From JANNSX01 sp963741525 (GTDB taxonomy: Bacteria; Pseudomonadota; Alphaproteobacteria; Rhizobiales; Hyphomicrobiaceae), in contig CAVUIW010000002.1 of assembly GCA_963741525.1 (NCBI GenBank), positions 1 to 64,000 of the forward strand: a stretch of 64,000 nucleotides of DNA, in the 5' to 3' direction. The notes below the pieces were generated by a model that searched no databases, was not told the origin of the DNA, and was given only the letters and a program-made list of their open reading frames with translations. Positions 25,700 through 34,431 of the stretch are shown one piece after another; the first letter of the stretch is position 1, and each line of letters opens with the position of its first letter. Position numbers and translations under genes: made by a program.

Positions 25700-27000
25700 T
25701 GGCACGCACGGCCGCTCACCCTCCGCTCGCCGTGTACCTCAATGGCAAGCTGCTTGGTCAGTTCCGCCGCGAGCCGACCGGCGCGGTCGATTTCAAATAC
25801 GACGCAACCTGGCTCGCTTGGGAGAACGCCATCCCGGTTTCACTTTCGCTGCCACTCAGGGAAGATCGTTATGTCGGCGACCCCGTCCTCGCTGTCTTCG
25901 ACAACCTCCTACCCGATAACACCGACATCCGCCGCCGTGTCGCCGAGAAAGTAGGGGCCGACGGCAACGACGTCCACAGCCTCCTCGCGGCCATCGGGCG
26001 CGACTGCGTGGGAGCCCTGCAGTTCCTGCCTTCGCGATTGGAACCGCCTGCGCCGGCAATCGAAAGCCGTCTCGCATCCGACGCCGAAATCGCTGAAATC
26101 ATGAATGACCTCACGCGATCGCCACTCGGTCTCGGCAAGGATCAGGATTTCCGCATCTCCATAGCCGGTGCGCAAGAGAAGACGGGTCTTCTGCGTCTCG
26201 ATGGCCGCTGGCATATCCCGCACGGCACGACGCCAACCACGCATATCTTGAAACCACAGCTTGGAAGACTTGGAAACGGCATTGACATGAGCCGCAGTGT
26301 CGAGAACGAGCACTTCTGCCTTAGCCTCACCCGCGCTCTCGGTTTACCTGCGGCCAACACCGAGGTCGCCGACTTCGAAGGGCGGCGAGCTCTCGTGGTC
26401 GAGCGCTTTGACCGGCTTAGGGCGCAGGACGGCAGATGGCTTCGCATCCCGCAAGAGGATTGCTGTCAGGCGCTCTCAGTGCCGTCGAGCCGCAAGTATC
26501 AAACCGATGGCGGTCCAAGCTCGCGCGACATCGCCCGGATGCTCAAAGGTAGCGATCGTCCGCTTGAAGACCGCCATCTGTTTTTCAAGGCGCTCGTGCT
26601 ATTCTGGCTGCTTGGTGCGACCGACGGACATGCCAAGAACTTTAGCATCAGACTCATGCCTGCGGGACGGTTTCGGCTCACTCCTCTTTACGACATCTTG
26701 TCGGCCCAGCCAGCTGTCGATGCCAAACAGATCCGGCTCAACGATTACAAGCTCGCCATGTCGGCCGGCGATAATCGCCACTATGTGTTGGGATATGTGC
26801 AGCCGCACCATTTCCAGCAGGACGCAGACGCAGCTGGACTTCCTAAAGGTGACTTGCAGAGGGTGTTCGCTGAATTGGCCACCGCTGCGCCTGGTGCTAT
26901 CGACGCTGCGCGGGCTTCAATGCCGGCAGATTGTCCACCGGCCATCATAGATCGCATCGTCGCTGGGTTCAGCGAGCGCTTGAGATCACTTCCCATATAG
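25699..27000 (+). CDS. hipA: HipA-family serine/threonine kinase toxin
   Basis: HipA kinases phosphorylate translation factors such as GltX and induce dormancy. The 433-residue product has the HipA N-terminal domain (VYLNGKLLGQF, FDNLLPDN), the activation-loop segment FRISIAGAQEKTGLLRL, an ATP-lysine region (THILKPQ), the catalytic LLGATDGHAKNFS with Asp and Asn, and the metal-binding YDILSA. All kinase residues seem present, so the toxin is probably active. Length is typical. Confidence 0.95.
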   Translation: MARTAAHPPLAVYLNGKLLGQFRREPTGAVDFKYDATWLAWENAIPVSLSLPLREDRYVGDPVLAVFDNLLPDNTDIRRRVAEKVGADGNDVHSLLAAIGRDCVGALQFLPSRLEPPAPAIESRLASDAEIAEIMNDLTRSPLGLGKDQDFRISIAGAQEKTGLLRLDGRWHIPHGTTPTTHILKPQLGRLGNGIDMSRSVENEHFCLSLTRALGLPAANTEVADFEGRRALVVERFDRLRAQDGRWLRIPQEDCCQALSVPSSRKYQTDGGPSSRDIARMLKGSDRPLEDRHLFFKALVLFWLLGATDGHAKNFSIRLMPAGRFRLTPLYDILSAQPAVDAKQIRLNDYKLAMSAGDNRHYVLGYVQPHHFQQDADAAGLPKGDLQRVFAELATAAPGAIDAARASMPADCPPAIIDRIVAGFSERLRSLPI

Positions 27001-27028
27001 ATCGGTCAATAGCACAGCCGCGTCGCCC

Positions 27029-28477
27029 CTACCCCGCCGGCAACGTCACCGCTGCCCTCAATCCCCCCAGTGGCGCCACCGATAGCTCGAGCTTCCCCCC
27101 ATACAACCCAACCAGGTCCGTCACGATCGAGAGCCCAAGCCCCGACCCGGCTTCGTCTCGTCGAGCCGCTTGCCGCGCTGCACCGCCGCCGCTCGCTGTT
27201 CCGGCGTTAGGCCCGGGCCGTCGTCATCGACCGTGATCCGGAAATAGGCGCGCGCTAGCCGATCGGCCTTGGGGATCGCCTCGACCCTGGCCTCCACCTC
27301 TGACTTCGCCCATTTGCAGGCATTGTCCATGAGGTTGCCGAGCATCTCCTCGAGATCCTGCTTCTCGCCCTGGAATCTCACTCCTTCCGGGCACTCGGCC
27401 GTCACCGACATGTCGCGGTCGCGGCCATGGATTTTCTCCAAGGTCCGCGCCAGGCCTTCGACCACCGGCTTCACCTCGGTCAGGTCGCCGATGACGCCGA
27501 CGCGGGCGACCATGCGGGCGCGATCGAGATGGTGCGTCACCTGATCGCGCATGATCTCGACCTGCTCGCCGACCTTGGCGGCGAGCGGCCCCGAGCCCGC
27601 CTTCGCCTCGTTCGAGAGCACCGACAGCGGCGTCTTCAAAGCATGCGCCAGATTGCCGACATGGGTGCGCGCCCGCTCGACGATGTCGTGGTTGGATTTG
27701 ATGAGGGCGTTGATCTCGCGCTGCAGCGGGCGCGATCTCGTCCGGCATCTCGCCCTCGAGCTGCGTGCGCTCGCCCGAGCGGATGGCGGTCAGCCCGCGC
27801 TCGATGGCGCGGAGCGGCGAGAGGCCCCAGCGCACGAGGAAGAGGGTTGCCGCGACGAGCCCCAATCCCAACAGCCCCAGCGCCAACATGAGCTGGCGGC
27901 GATAGTTGATCACGGCACGATCGAGCTCGTTGAGATTGGCCGAAACGACGAAGCTGTAGCGCCGGCCGCCCTGGTTGCTCGTGAAGGTGTACTCCTGCTG
28001 CAGCAGCCGCAGGTGATCGCCTTCGGTATCGACGAGCTCAGCGACGAGGATGCCGCGGCGATCGGCCAGCGGTTTCGCCGTTTCGAAGGGAAACTTCAGC
28101 TGTTCGCCGACGAGCGATTGCGAGGACTGCCGGTTGCCGCCTTTGCCGTCGGCGGGCTCGACCTGCCAGTAGTAGCCGGAAAGTGGCGAGTTATAAAGTT
28201 TGTCGCCGTACTCGCGCGGCACCACGGGCGTCGTCACGCCGGGCGAGATCGATGTTTCGAGCAGCCCGCTCAAGGCCTCCTCGAGGCGGATGCTGAACGT
28301 CGCGCTGGCGTCGTCGCGATAGAGGCGGACGAGCACGATGGTCGTCAGGGTCAGCACCAGGGCGGCCCAGAGCGCGGAGGCCAGCAGCAGCCGCCAGGTG
28401 AGCGAGTTCAACGAAAATCCGCCCAGAGCGTTCCGGGCGGAGTTTTTGGCAGCGCCGAGGGGGCCGCCCTCCGTCAT
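27029..28477 (-). pseudogene. FeuQ/PhoQ-like sensor histidine kinase, two frameshifts
   Basis: The N-terminal part (MTEGGPLGAAKNSARNALGG) has two membrane helices around a periplasmic sensor and a HAMP-type linker. Near 27725 one extra C (GCGCCCGCTGC) shifts the frame. The dimerisation region with HALKTPLSVLSNEAK and the ATP-binding domain (MDNACKWAKSEVEA, DDDGPGL) then follow in a second frame. Near 27155 a further single-base loss moves GSGLGLSIVTDLVGLYGG and the last residues to a third frame, ending TAG at 27029. Every kinase motif is recoverable. It is paired with the response regulator at 28611. Confidence 0.82.
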
Positions 28478-28554
28478 CAGGGTGTTTCAGCTCTTGGTTT
28501 CATCGCTCAAGCACCTCGGCGGACTGCTCGGTCTTTGCTTTGTCGTGCTTCTTA

Positions 28555-28611
28555 TCGGAAAACCGCTTCGGATCCCGGCCTTCGCCGGGACATGCTTTTC
28601 CGGAAGCACTC
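28555..28611. repeat. REP-like hairpin at the 3' end of the response regulator, copy 1
   Basis: Arms TCGGAAAA and TTTTCCGGA enclose a CCCGGCCTTCGCCGGGA hairpin. It begins at the stop codon of the minus-strand response regulator gene. Copy 2 (42211-42270) sits in the same way at the stop of the major tail protein gene. The gap 28478-28610 holds nothing else. Confidence 0.75.
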
Positions 28612-29294
28612 TAGGCGGCATCTTCGGAGAGGCAGTAGCCCAGACCCCGGATGGTCTTGATCATGTCGGTGGGGATTTTCTTGCGCAAGCGTCCGATGAA
28701 CACCTCGATGGTGTTCGAGTCGCGATCGAAATCTTGCTCGTAGAGATGCTCGACGAGTTCGGTGCGCGAGACGACGCGGCCGCCATGGTGGAGGAGGTAG
28801 GCGAGGAGGCGGTACTCATGCGAGGTTAGCTTGATCGGCACGCCTTCATAGGTGACGCGCGCCATCTTGGTGTCGAGCCTGAGCGGCCCGCACTCGATCT
28901 CGGATTTAGCGTGGCCGGTGGTGCGGCGGAGTAGCGCGCGGACGCGGGCCAGCAGCTCCTCCATGTTGAAGGGCTTGGTGACGTAATCGTCGGCGCCCGC
29001 GTCCATGCCGGCGACCTTCTCGTTCCAGCGGTCGCGGGCCGTGAGGATCAGCACCGGCATGCGCTTCTCGTCGCGCCGCCACTGCTCGAGCACGCGGATG
29101 CCGTCCATCTTCGGCAGGCCGAGATCGAGGATCACCGCGTCATAGGGCTCGGTGTCGCCCATGTAATGGGCTTCCTCGCCGTCGAGCGCCTTGTCGACGG
29201 CGTAGCCGGCGCCCGAAAGGGCGTCGACCAGTTGGCGATTGAGATCGGGATCGTCCTCGACGACCAGCAGTCTCACGGGGGCATCCTCCGGCAA
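28611..29294 (-). CDS. OmpR/PhoP-family response regulator (FeuP-like)
   Basis: This 227-residue protein has a receiver domain with the phosphoacceptor Asp in VILDLGLPKMDG, the acidic pair EDDPD near the N-terminus, Thr in ILTARD and Lys in YVTKPF. A winged-helix DNA-binding domain follows (LTSHEYRLLAYLLHHGGRVV, SNTIEVFIGRLRKKI). The sequence is close to what I know of FeuP, which controls cyclic glucan export in rhizobia. It lies directly upstream of the paired kinase. Intact, unlike its kinase. Confidence 0.88.
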   Translation of the reverse strand: MPEDAPVRLLVVEDDPDLNRQLVDALSGAGYAVDKALDGEEAHYMGDTEPYDAVILDLGLPKMDGIRVLEQWRRDEKRMPVLILTARDRWNEKVAGMDAGADDYVTKPFNMEELLARVRALLRRTTGHAKSEIECGPLRLDTKMARVTYEGVPIKLTSHEYRLLAYLLHHGGRVVSRTELVEHLYEQDFDRDSNTIEVFIGRLRKKIPTDMIKTIRGLGYCLSEDAA

Positions 29295-29361
29295 AGGTCC
29301 TTAGCGTGCGCGACTATATTCGGATCAAGGGGGCGGGCGCCAGAGGGGTGGGCGTGGACCC

Positions 29362-29698
29362 TCACGGCGCCGGGAAGGGCTCGCGAGCGTCGACCGTCCG
29401 GATCACGACCTGGCTCTCCTTGTCGAGGTAGTAGAGCTTGTACACATAAGTTCCGCTCTCCTGGCAGAGATAGGCCTCCATGAAGTCGGTTTCCGGCGGC
29501 ATGTTTGCGGGGTCGGCCGCCATTTGCGTGATCTGCTTGCCGGTGGCTAGGCCGTTCTCCTGGATGACGTCGCGTGCTTCGTCCCAGGTCTTGAAGCACT
29601 CCTTGCCCTCGGCGTGCGCCGGCCCCGCCGAGCACGAGCGTCAAGGCTAGCGTGGCAAGGGCGCCCCAACGCGCCAATCTTGGAACAAGGTGGGCCAT
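29362..29698 (-). pseudogene. Small exported protein, one frameshift
   Basis: The N-terminus MAHLVPRLARWGALATLALT is a signal peptide. In a GC-rich stretch near 29625 the frame shifts by one base. The mature part (AHAEGKECFKTWDEARDVIQ through TGTYVYKLYYLDKE-like segments to AREPFPAP) is then read without stops to TGA at 29362. Two cysteines are present. The function is unknown. It sits between the response regulator gene and the lysis end of the GTA-like cluster. Confidence 0.65.
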
Positions 29699-29775
29699 GG
29701 CGGGACACTACGTCCCGCCGACTGAACCCGGTATGAATGCATTGTGGCAGTCGTGCACACTGATGCCTAACTGCA

Positions 29776-31086
29776 TCACAATGTCATGGCGAGACGCTTG
29801 CGGATGAGCGGACCGGGGCGCGCCGTAACGGGCCGCGCCAACCGGCCGTAGATGGCGATCGCCGTGCCGAGCAGCCCGCCGCCGCCCTGCGCGAGGTTCG
29901 TCAGCTCCCGGCCGATGCCCTCGGCGAGTTCGGTGGAAATTTCCAGGCCGAACAGGGGGGCAAGCGCCGGCAATACGGCGGTGAGTGCCGTGATGAGCAC
30001 GCCCCAGAGCGTGATCGATGAGCCCCACCACTTGGTCTTCTGAAGGTGCGGTTTGGTCTGCATGGCCGATGGTTCCTTTGGTTTGAGGGTTGAAGGCGTG
30101 GACTGCGAAAGGCTGAGCGCGGCTCTCCGAGTCTTCTCGACCCGGTTGAGCCAGCCCCGGCCGAACCGGCCGAAGGTTGGGAGTCGCCGGTAGGCGTCGC
30201 GGCGCGCCTGGGCGTAGCGCTCGAGGGTTCGGGCGGGATCGGCGCGGCGGCAAAGCCCGAGTGTCTCGGGGCCAACTTCGCCATCGACAACGGCGCCGGC
30301 GGACGATTGAAGAAACCTGGCCGCGCGGCCCGGACCCTGATTGACCGCGGCATCGAAGTGCATGAGGGCGATGGACGCCGGCAACAGATGGCAGCTCGCG
30401 CGGAGCCAGTAGCGCTGGCGGTAGATGGCCGCGATCTCGGAGTCAGTGAGCTGGCGAAGTTGCCGCGTCAGGCGCGCGCGGTTCGATGCATCGAGCGTCT
30501 CGCCCCGGTGCGCGGCGAATGTTGCGAGTGCGATGCCCCGATAGGTCGGACCGCCGGGATCGGCCAGGTCGTTGGAGTAGCCGCCTTCGAGGCTCAGGAC
30601 ATGCGCGAGCGCGCCATCGAAACCATCAACATCATTCAAGGACATCGTTTCCTCCGGCCAGCGATAGCCGAGCACGCGGGATCGCGGAAAGGCGGCGATG
30701 GAAACCTTGTCGCCCTGGTTGCCGCCGAGGATCAGGACCTTGTCGGAGCGGGCCTCGATGAGAAATCCGACATGACCGAGCGCTGGGCTCGATCCCCGCG
30801 AAAGCACGGCGATGGCGCCGCGTCTCGGCACGTCGAGCGACCGGCCCCAATCGAGATAGGAGCGCGCACGGAGCGAGCCCGTCGGTACAATGCCGGAGCG
30901 CGCAAGGCACGCGCCGGCGAAGGCCGCGCACCAGGCGACGCTGTCATCGCTGATCCCGGGATGCCCAGCATCGCGATAGAAGGCGAGAATGCCGGGATCA
31001 GAAGCGCGGCCCCGCCGCTCGGAAGTACCGATCCAGCTACGGGCATGGACGAGCCAGGCCGGCTCGCCAGTGGAGAGCTCGGCCAC
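29776..31086 (-). CDS. Lysis cassette in one open frame: TIGR02594-like, GH108 muramidase, holin-like
   Basis: Three modules are read without a stop. Residues 1 to about 146 (VAELSTGEPAWLVHARSWIG; catalytic-type Cys and His in SVAWCAAFAG and LGHVGFLIEA) match the TIGR02594 peptidase-like family. From MSLNDVDGFDGALAHVLSLE at 30645 a GH108 muramidase follows, with the active-site Glu in LSLEGGYSNDLADPGG. From MQTKPHLQKTKWWGSSITLW at 30063 a 95-residue membrane module looks like a holin. GGAGGAAACG precedes the ATG at 30645 and AAAGGA the ATG at 30063, so each module may also be translated alone. The first start is GTG at 31086, 1 nt after the fibre gene stop. Confidence 0.75.
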   Translation of the reverse strand: MAELSTGEPAWLVHARSWIGTSERRGRASDPGILAFYRDAGHPGISDDSVAWCAAFAGACLARSGIVPTGSLRARSYLDWGRSLDVPRRGAIAVLSRGSSPALGHVGFLIEARSDKVLILGGNQGDKVSIAAFPRSRVLGYRWPEETMSLNDVDGFDGALAHVLSLEGGYSNDLADPGGPTYRGIALATFAAHRGETLDASNRARLTRQLRQLTDSEIAAIYRQRYWLRASCHLLPASIALMHFDAAVNQGPGRAARFLQSSAGAVVDGEVGPETLGLCRRADPARTLERYAQARRDAYRRLPTFGRFGRGWLNRVEKTRRAALSLSQSTPSTLKPKEPSAMQTKPHLQKTKWWGSSITLWGVLITALTAVLPALAPLFGLEISTELAEGIGRELTNLAQGGGGLLGTAIAIYGRLARPVTARPGPLIRKRLAMTL

Positions 31087-31087
31087 G

Positions 31088-34000
31088 TTACTGCTCCGTC
31101 TCGATGTAAATCTGGGAAAAATCGATGCCGACCGCCGTCGCCACGCCGCCATTCGATCGGTAGTTGTTGGTGGTCAGAAGTGTCGTGTTGGCGGGTACCT
31201 GCGTTCCAACCGTGCCCGAGAGCGTGCCGGTCGCGACATTCCCCGTGTTGATCCGCAGCACCTCGTAGTAGATGACACCGTTCTCAGTCGGCGAAGAGAA
31301 GAAGCACACCCGGTAGAGATCGGTGTTGGTCGTGTCGCAGGGGAAGTTGGCGCCGAGATCGATGCGCGTCTGCGCCGCCGATCCGCCGTAGCAGATTTGC
31401 AAGTTCGTATCGGCGGCGTTTGCGCCCACGCCGAAGCAGTTGACGAGCGTCGATGGCTCGACATCGGTTGGCGCGCCCGTCGCCGCCTGCATGCCGACGA
31501 ACATGCGCGCGCCCGCGAGAATCGAGGCATCTGAGACGTTGAAGATCGCGCAGAAGAAGAGCCCGCCAAGCCCGGACCCGTTGCCGACCGTCCATTGCGC
31601 CGTAGAGTTTCTCAACGCCGCGACCGACGCTGCCGTCGCCGCCGAGACGACGCCAAGTCGCCGATTGCGCGTCAAGATGTTGGTCGTCGCGACGTTGCGG
31701 GCGGTCAACGTGCCGGTGGCGGTGAGAGCGGCGGCACCCATGTTGGACATGGCACTGGTCGCGTTGCCGAAAGCGGACCAGAATGCGATCTTCTGAGTGG
31801 CGATGAACGGCTGTAGGAATGCAGTCCATGCCCTTGAAGGCGCCGAAACGCGGCAGGCGGCGTTGGGCGAGCACTTTCGAGAACAGCACGATGCCATTCG
31901 TGGGATCGGTCGGATCGGCCGATTGTTCGGCGAGACGCGCCCATTTTTCGAACGCCACCTCGCCCGTCGTCTCGTCGAGCGTGAAGTCGGCCGAGCCGTT
32001 GAAGGCGCCGCCGTCGTTGTACTGGATTTGCGTGTTCGCGCCGCCGGGCGAGCCGCTGCCGCCCGCAGCGGCAATGGTGATCGTGTCCGTGCCCGCGTTC
32101 GTCGTGATGGTGACGTTGGCGCCGGCCGCGAGCGTCAGCGTGTCGGTGCCCGTGTCGGCCACCACATCCGATTGCCCGGAGACGGCGATGGTCGAGAAGG
32201 TGTTGCCGCCGCCGCCCGGCGGGGCCGCCCAGACGCCATCCGCTTTCAAGGAAATTGCCTGCTGCCGCATCTCCCGCGCCGGGAGCCGGTGCCAGACCTT
32301 TCGTGCCGCCCGCGCCGTCGCCGACGAGCGCGTTCAGGAGGGCGGTCGCCTGCGTTGCCGTCAGGTCTTCCGGATCGCCCGAGCCCGCCGTCGTGCGGCC
32401 TTTGAAGGTCGCCGTGGCCATGTCGGCGAGCTTGGCGTTGCTGACCGCGTTGGCGGCAATGGTGGTTGCGCCGTCGGCAACGCGCGGTCACGTCGCCGGA
32501 ATGGTTGGGGTGGACGTAGTTGTTGGCGCCATCGGCGACGTTGATGATGGTGCGGGTCTGCGCTGCCGTCAGGTCTTCCGGGTCGCCAGAACCGGCTGTG
32601 GTGCGGCCCTTGATCGTTTAAGTCGCCATGTTGGCGAGCTTGGCATTCGTCACCGCGTCGGCGGCGATGGTCGAGGCCAGTGCGCCCGCAACCGTCGTCA
32701 CATCGCCGGTCAAGGCCGGGAAGCGCGCGGCGGCGAGGATGCCGGAGGCCTTGGCGCCGGAAAGATCGATTGATCCGCCGAGGTTGGAAAGCGTCAGGTT
32801 GGCTTCCGCAACGTCGACATCCACCTCGCTGTTACCGGCGTCGTCGGCGATGGTGATCTTGGTCGATCCGGCATTGAGCTTCTTGAACTCGAGATCGACG
32901 CCGGTCTTCTGCTTGAAGATGCCGACGCCCGCCGTGCCGACATTGGAGGCCGTGTTGGCTTCGCCCCCGCCGCCACCGGGCGGGGCAGCGAAAGTGCCGT
33001 CCGCGCGCAGGAAGTTCGTTGTGCCGCCGCCCGAGGCGGGCACGAGGCCTTTCAGGGCGCTTGTGAACGTGTCGAGCAGGGTCGTGGCCTGAGTGCCCGT
33101 CAAATCCTCCGGATCGCCGGTCGCCGCGGTGACGCGCCCCTTGAAGGTGGCGGTCGCCATGTCGGCGGCCTTCGTGTTCGTGACGGCGTTGGCGGCAATC
33201 GTGGCGGCGAAGGAGCCGGTGCCCGAGCCGGTGACGTCGGTCGTCAGTGTGATCGTCTGATCGCCGGTATTGGTGCCGGTGAGATTGAGGAGCGACTTCG
33301 CCTGCGCGATCGTCAGGTCTTCGGGATCGCCCGTTGCGGCGGTGATGCGGCCTTTGAAGGTGGCGGTTGGGACATCGGCGACCTTGGCGTTGGTGACGGC
33401 ATCGTTGTCGATGGTCCAGCACCGTGCCGGTGCCTGAGACAGTAATATCGCCCTTGTCGCCGTCGCCGACACCGCCGCCACCGAGTGAGGTGTTCGGAAA
33501 GCTCACTGCGCCGGTCGTTCGGTTGACGACGATCGCCTCGTTCCAAGCCGAGCCGTCGGCCGAGACCTTCACATGGAAGTCGTCGTCGCCGGTCGTGCCC
33601 ATTTCGGCGCGGCCTTCGAACGCCGGTCTGATAGAGCAGGGAGGCCGTATCGGTCGCGGCGTTCTTGTTGAGCTTGAGCTGGTGGCCGGCGCCTGCGTGA
33701 TTGAGGAGGGTCGCCGGCGAAGAGACGGAGAGGCGGTTGGTCGTGTCGGCCGTGGCGTTGACGCCGACGAGCGGGGTAGGGATTGAGGAGCGCAGCGCCG
33801 CCGATGACCGTCCAGGCCGTGCCGTCCAGGCCAGCAGCGCGTCCTCCGCCGCCGACCAGATGCGCCAGCCTTCGCGACGGCGGATAGAAGACCCAGGCGC
33901 CGTCCTGCCAGGCGCGCGATCTCGTTCGCATGGCCGGCCCAGGCGCCCGTCGCGCCGGTGGCCGGAGATGTAGCTGTCGCCTTCTGCCGGCGAAGACCGG

Positions 34001-34140
34001 TGGCGCGGTCAGCGTGCGATCGAGCACGGCCAGCCTGCACCAGCGCATCGAGCCGCGCGCAGCGCCTCATTGTGCGTGACGTGCTTTTGGGCCTGGGCCG
34101 CCTCGAGATAAGGCAGGCCGAGATTGGGGCTGTCGGTCAT
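31088..34140 (-). pseudogene. DUF2793-type tail fibre with internal repeats, many frameshifts
   Basis: From ATG 34140 the product starts MTDSPNLGLPYLEAAQAQKH, the DUF2793 hallmark, and shifts frame at once near 34060 (an extra G in GCGCGGCTC). GATGAWAGHANEIA and AWQDGAWVFYPP follow in other frames. The middle part consists of at least four repeats of the type TNAK-A-x-ATFKGR-TA-GDPEDLT-QA-LLN (near 33290-33430, 33070-33200, 32540-32660 and 32330-32460). The C-terminal head ends GIDFSQIYIETEQ at 31088. This is a receptor-binding or fibre role by analogy. Its length of about 1,000 codons fits. Confidence 0.78.
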
Positions 34141-34431
34141 CGGGAAATTCCACAAAGGAGATGATTGGACTGAAGGAGAGCGACCGGCGTCAGCATCGCT
34201 AGGTCGCTCCTCGCTCGTCGCGCCACGAAGCGCGGCTGCGGCGACGACGTGAGGGCGAGGGGCAGCGGCGGGACGGTGTCAGACATGGAGCAACCGCGGT
34301 TACCCCTGACAGCGGCTGCGATGGACCCGGCTTCCCTCGCTGACTGCGGACTCTGTCCCCGCTGCACTTCGCTTGCGGGGAGAGGAAGTCGACTAGCTGC
34401 GCCGAGTTGCCGCGCTAGGCCAGCGCGGCGC
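34141..34431. repeat. Gap with composite palindrome, copy 1
   Basis: The gap between the tail-tip gene and the fibre gene has no gene. It holds GAGGGCGAGGGGCAGCGG (about 34252-34270) and, on the other side, a CTCTGTCCCCGC...GCGGGGAGAG hairpin (34351-34384). This is a partly decayed copy of the composite palindrome seen at 39792, 41206, 44340 and 46682. Confidence 0.6.

Noticed and set aside
32330..33430. Tandem repeats as a CRISPR or satellite
   Set aside because: The repeats are protein-coding modules of the fibre gene with irregular spacing.
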